Origin: Caulobacter sp.
GTDB lineage: Bacteria; Pseudomonadota; Alphaproteobacteria; Caulobacterales; Caulobacteraceae
Direction: 5' to 3'
Assembly (NCBI GenBank): GCA_019636175.1
Contig: JAHBYC010000011.1
Location: 18,584-82,583, forward strand
Length of the DNA: 64,000 nt
The translations under genes and the position numbers were made by a program. The notes beneath the pieces were generated by a model. The model was not told where the DNA came from. It saw only the letters and a program-made list of their open reading frames with translations, and did no database searches. Positions 17,868 to 25,467 of the stretch are shown here, one piece after another. Position 1 is the stretch's first letter. Each line of letters opens with the position of its first letter.

Positions 17868-18226
17868 CGACCGGATCCTTCGATGAGTCGCCGCCACCAG
17901 GGACGCCGCCTGACCAGGCTGGTGGCTGTCGCCCGCGCCTCCGCCTCGCAGCGGTCCAGAATCCACAGCATCGTCGCACTGCGGTCATTGGCGGCTTCCA
18001 GCCGGCCGGTCTGGGCATCGGCGAAGGCGACCCAACCGCCGACGCTGTTGTCCGCCGGCGGGGGCGCGCCGGCTGTGTCAGCGCGCAGCTGGGGCGGAAT
18101 CCGCCCGCCGCAATCCAGAACAACCGGGATGGTCACGGTAGAGGGCCCCCCGGCACAGGCTGACAAGGCCAGCATGGCCGGCAGCACCCGCAGAGGCCCT
18201 GGCGTCCGGCGTCGACAGGATTTCAT
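17864..18226 (-). CDS. Outer-membrane spanin lipoprotein (Rz1-like)
   Basis: A 120-residue lipoprotein with signal MKSCRRRTPGPLRVLPAM and lipobox LSAC (about residues 22-25). The mature part has the Pro/Gly-rich stretch typical of o-spanins (GAPPPADNSVGG) and a C-terminal helix (LEAANDRSATMLWILDRCEAEARATA). The first 149 bases lie inside the preceding gene in another frame, the nested arrangement of lambda Rz/Rz1. It would pair with the inner spanin to fuse inner and outer membranes at the last step of lysis. GGAGAG precedes the ATG. Together with holin and endolysin it completes a lysis cassette. Confidence 0.7.
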   Translation of the reverse strand: MKSCRRRTPGPLRVLPAMLALSACAGGPSTVTIPVVLDCGGRIPPQLRADTAGAPPPADNSVGGWVAFADAQTGRLEAANDRSATMLWILDRCEAEARATATSLVRRRPWWRRLIEGSGR

Positions 18227-18488
18227 CTCGACTCTCCATTTCGCGAACAGCTCGGTCCGCCTGTCTCTGGGCCATCGCCGCAACCGCTTCGGCCGCGGCG
18301 TCCGCGGAATTGCTCCGGGCGCTGGCAATCGCCGCCCCCGCCTGGATTCGCGCGGCCGAGTCCGCCTGCCGGCGCCCGCCGACATAGGCAAATGCGGCCC
18401 ACAGCAGCAGGACGAAGATCGTCACCGCGGTCAGGATAATCAGCGGCCCCGCGGTCCTGCGCAGGAGCGCTGTCCAGTCCGCCGTCAT
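18078..18488 (-). CDS. Inner-membrane spanin (Rz-like)
   Basis: A 136-residue protein with one N-terminal membrane helix (PLIILTAVTIFVLLLWAAFAYVGG, residues about 15-38) followed by a long Ala/Gln/Glu/Arg helix (AAIASARSNSADAAAEAVAAMAQRQADRAVREME), as expected of an i-spanin coiled coil in the periplasm. The start ATG overlaps the stop of the endolysin. The reading frame of the outer spanin begins inside it at 18226. The last 45 residues (after the start of the nested gene) are low in family character, which is common where two frames are constrained at once. Confidence 0.7.
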   Translation of the reverse strand: MTADWTALLRRTAGPLIILTAVTIFVLLLWAAFAYVGGRRQADSAARIQAGAAIASARSNSADAAAEAVAAMAQRQADRAVREMESRDEILSTPDARASAGAAGHAGLVSLCRGALYRDHPGCSGLRRADSAPAAR

Positions 18489-18850
18489 CGCTCCACCTCC
18501 AGGTCCCGGTCGCCGCTGGCGCTGATCCGCTCGCGCAAGGGCCGGGACAGGATGATGCAGCCTCGCGAAGCGTTCCCGGCGGCATTGTCGCCATGGATCA
18601 TGAAGGCGGATCGCCCGTGGGCGTCATGCCCGACCGGGGTCAGGTCCATCGCATGCAGACCAACCCGGCGACTGTTGCGCGGCCGACCGATGCGCCAAAG
18701 GCCCCGCGGGATCGGTCCGCGAGCCACGAAGGCATCCATTTCAGGATTGTCCCGCCCCTCGGCCCGATCGACGCCGGCCCCGCTGTAGCCCCGGCCGATC
18801 CGAAGGCCGTCATGCAGCAGGAGGCCGCTGGACTGGCGATAGGTCCACAT
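18485..18850 (-). CDS. Phage endolysin, Tlde1/DUF2778-like
   Basis: A 121-residue protein. The C-terminal part shows AFMIHGDNAAGNASRGCIILS, the His and SRGC motif shared by the Tlde1 (DUF2778) family and related to the SHGCIR motif of L,D-transpeptidases. Such domains cut or exchange wall peptides. It has no signal peptide, so holin-mediated escape is expected. It sits three bases after the holin and overlaps the inner spanin start by four bases, the position of an endolysin in phage lysis cassettes. The family assignment rests on this motif and on the context. Confidence 0.72.
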   Translation of the reverse strand: MWTYRQSSGLLLHDGLRIGRGYSGAGVDRAEGRDNPEMDAFVARGPIPRGLWRIGRPRNSRRVGLHAMDLTPVGHDAHGRSAFMIHGDNAAGNASRGCIILSRPLRERISASGDRDLEVER

Positions 18851-18853
18851 GCC

Positions 18854-19126
18854 TCAACCTCCCTTCGAAGGGAAATTCGTGTCAGCCGTTCCCGAAGGTT
18901 TGGGTTCGGCGCTGTTGGTGCCGCCTATGAGGGCCCACAGACCGCCGCCCAGCGCGCCATAGCCGGTCAGGGCCGCAAGCAGGTCGAGCGGCTGCGCCCG
19001 CCAGATCATGACAAAGGGCAGGGCCAGCCCCGCCAGCAGCATCGGCAGACTGTAGACCCGGCCGATCGCCCACGTCTGCCCGTCGGGCCCGGTGAAGAGG
19101 TCCCGGATCAGCTTTCGCGGCGCCAT
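18854..19126 (-). CDS. Phage holin-like membrane protein
   Basis: A 90-residue protein with two hydrophobic helices (YSLPMLLAGLALPFVMIWRA and LLAALTGYGALGGGLWALIGG) and a polar, flexible C-terminus (NSAEPKPSGTADTNFPSKGG). Its size, two helices and place directly before the endolysin point to a class II-type holin. The ATG overlaps the stop of the tail gene (TGATG), so translation is coupled. Confidence 0.7.
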   Translation of the reverse strand: MAPRKLIRDLFTGPDGQTWAIGRVYSLPMLLAGLALPFVMIWRAQPLDLLAALTGYGALGGGLWALIGGTNSAEPKPSGTADTNFPSKGG

Positions 19127-20148
19127 CACGCCACGCTGATCCCGACCCCGGCGGCGGCGGTCTTGACGGCCGCATAGTGGGCGAGATCTTCGGCGTCGGT
19201 GAGAGCGCGGCCATCGAACAAAGCGGCATAGGCGATCTTTGCGTTGCCAGTGCCGGCGCCTGGCAGCGCAGATGACAGCGATGCCGAGGAAGCCCTGTCA
19301 CGTCCCGCAGTTGTTCCGACACCACGAGCTCCAAGGGAACCACCGAGTGTTAGTCTAACTTCGGGAAAATCCCGCTGGCGTAGCACTGTTGAAATGTAGA
19401 CATATTCAGAGACCGCCGGAACAGTAATAGTCGCTAGCCCACCGCCACCCTCTGCGGAATTTCGACCAGTAATGTTGGACGAACTTTGAACTATTCCGGC
19501 ACTTACGACCACTCCATCAGAGCCAGATCCGAGAGACGACGTAGTGCTGGGCTGTCCGGCGGGAGTGATCCTAATCCCACCCGACGAGGTCGACACGGCG
19601 ATGCTGTTGCCTGCGCTGCCTGCCGTCAGGGCGGTCAGTTCCATCACGCTGTTTCCGGAGGGACAGAAGGCGGAAACGGCGAAGGTCACAGGGTTGGCGT
19701 TGATCAGGGCGGTCGTCGCCAGGGCGGTCGCCTGCGGCCCGGCGCCGATTGTCACCTGCATGCCGGTCGCGCCGCTGCTGACAAACGTAATGGCCTGGCC
19801 ATTGATGCTCAGGGTCGCGCCGGCCGCCGGGTAGGCATCGAACCAGACCCGACCGGTCGCGGCCAGCGCCGGATTGGTCCCTACCGACGAGACGATCCCG
19901 ACCCCGCTGTTTGGGTCGACCACCGCGATGATCGTGGCCTCCTCCTGCGTGACCGCGAAGCCATAGTCGATACCCTTCGGGCTGGCTGGATTGCCGTTGA
20001 TGTCCATGTAGCCGGTCCCATAGGTCGGGCCGCCGATCAGGCTGGCCGTCGTGGTTCCGGTAACATGGTTGAGGAGAGAAGCGGTGCTGTCGCCGCCAAA
20101 CTGATGCTCGAACACCAGGTTCGTGCTGTCGGGAGCCCAGAGGGTCAT
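19126..20148 (-). CDS. Phage tail-associated adhesin/structural protein
   Basis: A 340-residue protein rich in Gly, Ser, Thr and Ala. The middle part (LSINGQAITFVSSGATGMQVTIG, then ELTALTAGSAGNSIAVS) is a beta-domain that recurs in phage tail and fibre proteins, where it follows the pattern of a value with unit GTAGN. The first 100 residues resemble a lectin-like LamG start (TNLVFEHQFGGDSTASLLNHVTG). No enzyme motif is present. The ATG overlaps the TGA of the tailspike gene, so it is probably a second receptor-binding or accessory tail protein. Confidence 0.68.
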   Translation of the reverse strand: MTLWAPDSTNLVFEHQFGGDSTASLLNHVTGTTTASLIGGPTYGTGYMDINGNPASPKGIDYGFAVTQEEATIIAVVDPNSGVGIVSSVGTNPALAATGRVWFDAYPAAGATLSINGQAITFVSSGATGMQVTIGAGPQATALATTALINANPVTFAVSAFCPSGNSVMELTALTAGSAGNSIAVSTSSGGIRITPAGQPSTTSSLGSGSDGVVVSAGIVQSSSNITGRNSAEGGGGLATITVPAVSEYVYISTVLRQRDFPEVRLTLGGSLGARGVGTTAGRDRASSASLSSALPGAGTGNAKIAYAALFDGRALTDAEDLAHYAAVKTAAAGVGISVA

Positions 20149-22271
20149 CAGGGAACCACCTTGTCGAAGACGGGGATGTTGCGGTGAAGCGCGTAGGTCG
20201 CGCCGTTGATCTCGAAGCTTGGTCCGTCGTTCGGTCGCCAGATATCGTTTCCAGCGATCGTCGACGCGGAGGCTCTGGCCCCATGGCGGACCGACAGGTT
20301 GGCGGGCAGGGTCGCCACCGTATCAGCGACCAGGGTTCCGGCCGCCCCTGGGTAAGGCGGCCGCGTCAGCGCGATCTCGGTGGTCGGGGCGGCGGGGTCA
20401 TAGAAGAACCAGCCATGATTGGCCTGGGCGTAGGTTGGCGGCAGTCCAGTGGCGTAGAAGTCCCAGGCCCAACCCGCCGCCGGCAGGCCGGACAGGGTGA
20501 CCTGACTGTCTCCGGTGCGGGCAAGGGTCGGGATACAGCTGTTCCAGGCCGCTCCCTGCGTCACGACCTGATGCACCCACCAACCGATATGGGCCCCGAT
20601 CAGGGCGGCCTCGACCGCCGCATGGTGAACCCCCGAGCCGCCAAAACCCCGCCCCCGCCCGTTGAAGAAGAACTGGCCTTCGCCGTTCACCATCTGGAAC
20701 TTGTCCGGATAGGTCGCGACCAGCCAGGCCTCGGCGTTGGCCACGAAGGGCGTAATGTCGTTGCCGCCGCGAAGATGGGCATGACTTCCGACAATGCCGA
20801 CCGGGAAATCGACGCTCAGGCCAAGGATGGCCTGTTGCAGATACTGGTGAACGTCGCCGCCGGCCTTCCAGTAGTTGAAGATGTCGCTGCGGGCCTGGGT
20901 CTCGCCGATATTGTTGTCGTAGCCGTTGGCGCCCCACAGATGGGCGCCGGCGATGATCCCGATGGACTTGCCCTGCGCCACCGCCGCCGCCTTGGCCGCG
21001 GTAAACCAGGCCTCGATCGTCGTGAACAGGCTGGTCCCATGGCTGATCTGCGCGATTGATGAGGACGACTGGCCGATGTGAACGGGCAGCACCTGCTTGC
21101 CGTGCGCGGCGTAGGTCTTTCCGTTCACCTCGGCGATCAGCTGCTCGAGCATGTCCCCGACCGCCGGGGCCAGATTGCCGCCCCAGTGGCTGGTTCCGGA
21201 AATGAATTCGACGCTCGCGGCCGGGGTGAACCCGTCGAGGCCGAATGTCCCGCCAAAATGCCTCGGTCGAATGGCGTCCAGCATGACGACCATATCGCTG
21301 GTCGTGCGGGGCAGCATCGGCACGGCGTCAGCGTCCTCGGAGTTGGACTGCCCGGAAATGACGATGATGTTGATGTCATAGGGCAGAACCGGCGGCGGCT
21401 CGAAAATGCGAAAGGCGGAGGGCAGTCCTGAAAAGTCCGCGCCGGGAACCTTTTGCCGCACCACCGTGCCGACAACGCCGCTGTTGGCGGTATACCAGGC
21501 CGGCACGGTCCAACCGTCAGGGTCGGTGATGGCCCAGCCCTCGTCATGGCCCGCCTCCGCCGACACCGCATCAAGGAAGCCGCCCGCCGTCAGGCCCAGC
21601 GCCGAGGCCCCCTCAAGCGCCGCAGCCGCGACGCCGTCGAGCGCGATGGTCGTCTGGTCGGCCAGGGCGCCGGCGCTGGCGGCGCCCTGGGTGGCCACCA
21701 GCGCGATCTGGGCCGCTCCCGCCGCCTCGACCGCCCCTGTCGCCGTGGCGACCCCGTCGATGGCCCCGGCGATCTCACTGACCAGCCCGGCGTAGGTCAG
21801 ATCGGTCCGCGGCGCCCCGGTGTCGGCATCGAAGCTCAGCACCGTTCCCTTGCGCGTCGCCGCAGGCGCCAGCTCGCCCAGACTCTCGCCCAGCGGCGCG
21901 GTCAAGCTGCGCCCGATGTCCCGCGCCTGGTCCTGGGCGATCAGGGTCAGCCGGTCCAGCGCCGCCTCATGCGTCTCGGCCGGAAAGGCGTCGGCGGCGA
22001 TATAGTCCGCCGGCTGTATGACGGCCGTGTCGCTCCACAGCGTCAGGGTCTCGCCCGGCGCCACGGCCAGGGCCGTCGTCACCGAACCGCCCTCCGCCTC
22101 CCCCGCGCCGCTCACGGTCAGACCCCCCAGGGGGCTGCTGACCCCCTCGGCCGTGGTCAGTGTGGCGCGGATGTCCCCCGTCTCGACAAAGCGAAACGGA
22201 ATGGCGAACGGTCCGGAGCCGCCGTCGCCGGCATAGCTCACAAAGCGCGCGGAAGGGGTGGTGACGGTCAT
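20148..22271 (-). CDS. Tailspike: T7-type fibre N-terminus fused to a GQSN esterase
   Basis: A 707-residue tail protein. The first about 110 residues (ARFVSYAGDGGSGPFAIPFRFVETGD) match the virion-attachment domain of T7-like tail fibres. A helical Ala-rich linker follows. From about residue 295 the protein becomes an SGNH hydrolase of the sialate O-acetylesterase type: INIIVISGQSNSEDAD with the nucleophile Ser in GQSN, and a late GGSGVHHAAVEAAL that can supply the catalytic His. It would bind the host surface and remove acetyl groups from polysaccharide. The upstream polysaccharide O-acetylase on the chromosome makes that target plausible. ATG 22271 was chosen because it starts the fibre domain; promoter element at 22393 lies upstream. 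Confidence 0.82.
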   Translation of the reverse strand: MTVTTPSARFVSYAGDGGSGPFAIPFRFVETGDIRATLTTAEGVSSPLGGLTVSGAGEAEGGSVTTALAVAPGETLTLWSDTAVIQPADYIAADAFPAETHEAALDRLTLIAQDQARDIGRSLTAPLGESLGELAPAATRKGTVLSFDADTGAPRTDLTYAGLVSEIAGAIDGVATATGAVEAAGAAQIALVATQGAASAGALADQTTIALDGVAAAALEGASALGLTAGGFLDAVSAEAGHDEGWAITDPDGWTVPAWYTANSGVVGTVVRQKVPGADFSGLPSAFRIFEPPPVLPYDINIIVISGQSNSEDADAVPMLPRTTSDMVVMLDAIRPRHFGGTFGLDGFTPAASVEFISGTSHWGGNLAPAVGDMLEQLIAEVNGKTYAAHGKQVLPVHIGQSSSSIAQISHGTSLFTTIEAWFTAAKAAAVAQGKSIGIIAGAHLWGANGYDNNIGETQARSDIFNYWKAGGDVHQYLQQAILGLSVDFPVGIVGSHAHLRGGNDITPFVANAEAWLVATYPDKFQMVNGEGQFFFNGRGRGFGGSGVHHAAVEAALIGAHIGWWVHQVVTQGAAWNSCIPTLARTGDSQVTLSGLPAAGWAWDFYATGLPPTYAQANHGWFFYDPAAPTTEIALTRPPYPGAAGTLVADTVATLPANLSVRHGARASASTIAGNDIWRPNDGPSFEINGATYALHRNIPVFDKVVP

Positions 22272-22392
22272 GCGACTCCCATGGGCGCAAGGCGCGCCTG
22301 TCATTGGCTTGGGGGAGCGGCTTGTCCGGCTCGCGACACAGTCGCGGCGGGTCCGGTTGGTCGGGTTTGGCGCGCCAGAGCTGGGCGCGGGA

Positions 22393-22422
22393 CGCTATCG
22401 AAGCGGGGTCTATTATCCCACG
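22393..22422 (-). promoter_or_regulatory. Virion-module promoter-like element P4 (tailspike)
   Basis: On the minus strand this reads GTGGGATAATAGACC followed by CGCTTCGATAGCG, 122 bases before the tailspike start. The same two blocks occur at 37008, 36322 and, weaker, 33475 and 24515. It could be an extended -10 promoter (TGG GATAAT) or a phage polymerase promoter. Confidence 0.6.
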
Positions 22423-22442
22423 AAAGTATCCGCAGGGCGAAA

Positions 22443-23248
22443 TCAGCCGGCGGGTCTCTTTCCGGCGGCGCGTTTCAGGGTGGCGTATGCGTGCGGCGCA
22501 CCGATGCGCTTGGCCAGATCGGCCGCCGTTTTGCCCTGCTTGTTCCTGGCGTCGGGATTGGCGCCATGTTTCAGGAGCATCCTGATACGCTGCGGACTGT
22601 TCATTCGCGCGGCATACATCAATGGCGTGTCGCCGCTGACCGGCGAGGCGAGATCGGCATCAGCACCTGCGTTCAGCAGCGCCGCGCGCCGCGATGGCGA
22701 CAGCGCTTAGACTGGAGTCGTTCTCGAAGGCGATATTGGGATCCGCGCCCTGAGCGAGCAATCGCTTGACCCTGCCCAGGTTGCCCAATTGCGCCGCATC
22801 GTTCAGCCGGCCGGACAGTCGGGTCCGGTCGATCCAGCGCTTCTGCCCGGGCGACAGACTGGCGAAAGTCGCCGCACCACCGGAAAGTGCCCGCCGGGCA
22901 GCCACCTTGTCGCCCCTGCGCATCGCTTCCGCGAGCTCCGCGCCGTTCCTGTCAGCCTCGCCGTCAAACAGCGAAAAGGGGCTGCAGTAGACATCACGTC
23001 GCCGCGCTTCATGCCAGGCAATGATCTCGGCTTCGGAGCGAACCGCCATCCGCGGCGCTGGCTTCAGCTCTTGCAGCGCCCCGGAAGGCGCCGGATCGTT
23101 CGGCGCTGGGTCTGCCGCCATCGGGTGCTGGATTGAATTCTGGCCTTGAGTCTGGACAGGCAATACAGCCGGTCGGCGGGGCGGATGACGTTTCCACCTG
23201 GCCGCAGGCCACCAGAATCGCCGCCAGCAGCCAAATCGCCTGTCTCAT
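22443..23248 (-). pseudogene. Ankyrin-repeat lipoprotein gene broken by two frame changes
   Basis: Three frames must be joined to read a sensible protein. The first (from ATG 23248) is a lipoprotein signal, MRQAIWLLAAILVACGQV. The second, overlapping it near 23160, gives AVRSEAEIIAWHEARRRDVYC and the start of ankyrin repeats (AAQLGNLGRVKRLLAQGADPN). The third, entered near 22690 within a GC-rich run, continues the repeats with NAGADADLASPVSGDTPLMYAA and MLLKHGANPDARNKQGKTAADLA. Each change is equivalent to one extra base. It is either a decaying gene or the result of two sequencing errors. It belongs to the accessory cluster between the internal virion protein and the tailspike. Confidence 0.6.
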
Positions 23249-23331
23249 CGCCAACACCTCCAAGCGCGAACAAAGAAAAGACCGCGTCTCGATCAAGGCG
23301 GTAGGTAGATTCTACTCCAAAGGTCGTTCGC

Positions 23332-23850
23332 TCAGGGTCGGGCGGGAGCCTTCAGATCACCGGCCTCAAACCGTTCAAGATCCGCGCGGCGCTGGACGAC
23401 CAACATCACGCTCGCCTCGGTCATTATGAGCCATCCGCCACTGCCTGTGCCGGACTGAAAGCCCACGTCACGGGCCCGAAGGTCTTCCGCCTCTCGCCAC
23501 GCGGCTTGAGAGTCTTCCAGCCGCACCCGCCGGGAAGGAGAGGCCTTGCTACGCACACGCTGGAAAGTCTGGTTCAGCAAATGTTCCTGGTATCGGTACT
23601 CGACATTCATGCAGTCGATCATGAGGGAGGTGATGCCGCCGCTCTTGTCCAGACACACCTTGTAGGATGGCCGGAGGCCGCGCTCGGCGACCGCGCAGTC
23701 GCCAACGCATTCCAGCGGCATCCAGTTGTCGTCTGGTTCAGGGGTAAGCGGAACTCGTAACGCCCCCTCTGATTGCGGGACAGGACATTTTTGTCCGCAG
23801 GCAGCCAGACCCAGACCCATTAGCAACATCAGGACAATCAGGTTACGCAT
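23332..23850 (-). CDS. LprI/DUF1311-like lipoprotein
   Basis: A 172-residue lipoprotein: signal MRNLIVLMLLMGLGLAAC with lipobox LAAC. The mature part carries the DUF1311 pattern, a Cys followed by a helix with a Tyr-rich start and a Trp-containing second helix (DCMNVEYRYQEHLLNQTFQRV and LEDSQAAWREAEDLRARD). Members include lysozyme inhibitors such as LprI. The start codon overlaps the TGA of the preceding gene. Lysozyme inhibition is a family-based guess; a phage gene of this type might protect the host wall or exclude other phages. Confidence 0.68.
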   Translation of the reverse strand: MRNLIVLMLLMGLGLAACGQKCPVPQSEGALRVPLTPEPDDNWMPLECVGDCAVAERGLRPSYKVCLDKSGGITSLMIDCMNVEYRYQEHLLNQTFQRVRSKASPSRRVRLEDSQAAWREAEDLRARDVGFQSGTGSGGWLIMTEASVMLVVQRRADLERFEAGDLKAPARP

Positions 23851-24320
23851 CAGAACCACGACTGTGTTGCAGCCACATGCTCAAGGAAGATGATCCGTTC
23901 GATTGTGATGTAGACTTTGCATTGCCGCTCCACGGCATCCCGTGCACGGCCCTCATAATCCAGACCGATCGCTGCGCAGAATCTCTCCCGCATCATCGAC
24001 CAGTTCGCACGGTTGGCGGCGACAATGCCGGCCTCCTCTCGCTGAAGAGGCATATCCGTCAAGCCGTCCAGGCGGTTCAACGTCGCTTCCTGACGCGTCA
24101 GTTCTGCGTCAGCACAGCCTAGCAAAGCCTCAGGTTCCCGCTGCAACGCCGCCTTCTCGCCCATGCATTCCCGATAGCCTGGGGTCAGCCTCGCCATCGC
24201 GGTATCGCTGTGACACATGGCGGACGCGCAACGCAGGTTCGGCGCAGGCTGCGAGGCCGTAGCGGCTCCGGCGCTAACCGCCAGCGCGACCACCGTGGCT
24301 AACTGGAACGCACGCTTCAT
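23850..24320 (-). CDS. LprI/DUF1311-like secreted protein
   Basis: A 156-residue protein with signal peptide MKRAFQLATVVALAVSAGAATA. The mature region has the DUF1311 layout: paired cysteines, LGCADAELTRQEATLNRL and then ANRANWSMMRERFCAAI. It is related in layout to the next gene and coupled to it through TGATG, so the two probably act together. The ATG at 24320 was preferred to the one at 24326 because GAGAG has better spacing to it. A promoter-like element lies at 24515. It is part of the accessory cluster of four secreted proteins. Confidence 0.66.
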   Translation of the reverse strand: MKRAFQLATVVALAVSAGAATASQPAPNLRCASAMCHSDTAMARLTPGYRECMGEKAALQREPEALLGCADAELTRQEATLNRLDGLTDMPLQREEAGIVAANRANWSMMRERFCAAIGLDYEGRARDAVERQCKVYITIERIIFLEHVAATQSWF

Positions 24321-24464
24321 CCGCATTGCTCTCACTGATGTGAGATCAGACTGCCACACCAAAGCGAACAAATAAAGAACTTCCTGCGGCTGGGTGAACC
24401 TGTGGGCAGGTCGAGCATGCGGCAGAAGTCCGGCCCTCTAATCCCGGTCCGAACCCGGAAGCAA

Positions 24465-24500
24465 AGCGTTTGGCCGGGCCCGAATTGGGCGCCAAACGCT
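24465..24500. repeat. Hairpin in the leader of the DUF1311 pair
   Basis: Ten-base perfect arms AGCGTTTGGC and GCCAAACGCT around a 16-base loop, between the promoter-like element at 24515 and the gene start at 24320. No run of T follows on either strand, so it is more likely a leader structure than a simple terminator. The remaining leader down to 24321, and the stretch up to 24662, hold no gene that I can see. Confidence 0.5.
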
Positions 24501-24514
24501 AGAGACGCGACGGT

Positions 24515-24530
24515 CGCCTATTATCCCACA
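24515..24530 (-). promoter_or_regulatory. Virion-module promoter-like element P5 (accessory genes)
   Basis: On the minus strand TGTGGGATAATAGGCG, matching the first block of the recurring element. The second block (CGCTTCGATAAGG) is not conserved here. It lies 195 bases before the DUF1311 pair. Confidence 0.5.
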
Positions 24531-24662
24531 GAGCGGAGTCTAGGGCGACATCAGCGCAAGTCATAGCGGCCTTGAGACGCGGTCCGATCATCAATTGCCG
24601 GGTGCTGTCTCGGCGGCATCGGAAGTGGCCCGCAAGCGGACCATTGCCGCTCGATCGGAGCG

Positions 24663-25415
24663 CTAATCTACATAGGTTACCGTATAGTCGTCCTGAAACA
24701 GCATGATTGGGCCGATATCATCGGCTTTCATCAACAAAAATTCAGTGAAATTTTTCAATATTTCTAAGTTATTTAATTTATCTTTTCGTCTCGTGAATAC
24801 CGCCAAACGATCACATATCGAATACTTACCTTTCTCAATTTCATTTCCCTCGGCACAATCGCCCCTATAGAATAAGTAGACAGCGCTCAACCTCCCCTTT
24901 GAAGAGTATACTACTGCTGTGCGGCTGCTGCCTTCGTGGCCTCGGTGACCCCAAGCCACCCGACCGCCTCCCGAAATTCCAATTGTCGGCGAAGACACCT
25001 GGAGGCCAGCTGCTGCCTGTTTGCTGATCAACCCCTTGAAGAAATAGTCTCCCCGCCGGCTTCCCAAAAACCTGGAAAGGTCTCGCTTAATGGAGTCGTA
25101 GTCGTGGCGCGAAGAAAATGCCTTCTCGGCCGCTTCATCCAGCACGGCATAGTCTTCCGGCGGCCCCTTGGGCGACGGCGGCCAGAACATGACAACGGGT
25201 CCAGCAGGCCGCGCGACCGCCTTTTCGGGAAGCTGCATTGAATAGCGACGACCGTCTCCGGAAGGGGTCTCTATTGGATAGGTCGCCCCGCGCTGGGGCG
25301 CCGGATTGTCCGTCGACGGGCTGTCGCGGCCATCCGCTCTTCCACACCCGATCAAGAGCCCAAGGCAGAGCAGAATTGGCGCAACGGGCGTAGTGAGGGC
25401 CTTCGCCCGGTCCAT
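24663..25415 (-). CDS. Hypothetical lipoprotein in the phage accessory cluster
   Basis: A 250-residue protein I do not recognise. It has a lipoprotein signal (VAPILLCLGLLIGC, lipobox LIGC) and a mature region with SSRHDYDSIKRDLSRFLGSRRGDYFFKGL followed by a beta-rich part (SRTAVVYSSKGRLSAVYLFYRGDC, two cysteines near the end). The last third of the gene is AT-rich compared with the virion genes, which suggests a separate origin. It lies between the lysozyme-like internal virion protein and the DUF1311 pair, in the spot where phages often carry lysogenic conversion genes. Confidence 0.6.
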   Translation of the reverse strand: MDRAKALTTPVAPILLCLGLLIGCGRADGRDSPSTDNPAPQRGATYPIETPSGDGRRYSMQLPEKAVARPAGPVVMFWPPSPKGPPEDYAVLDEAAEKAFSSRHDYDSIKRDLSRFLGSRRGDYFFKGLISKQAAAGLQVSSPTIGISGGGRVAWGHRGHEGSSRTAVVYSSKGRLSAVYLFYRGDCAEGNEIEKGKYSICDRLAVFTRRKDKLNNLEILKNFTEFLLMKADDIGPIMLFQDDYTVTYVD

Positions 25416-25467
25416 GGCTTGGCCTCCCAAACCCATCTAGAACATAATGCGAACATTTGGCCTGGAG

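Noticed and set aside
23009-23296. Independent short lipoprotein gene before the ankyrin gene
   Set aside because: Its C-terminal half loses protein character exactly where the next frame takes up the ankyrin protein, so it was treated as the broken 5' end of one gene.
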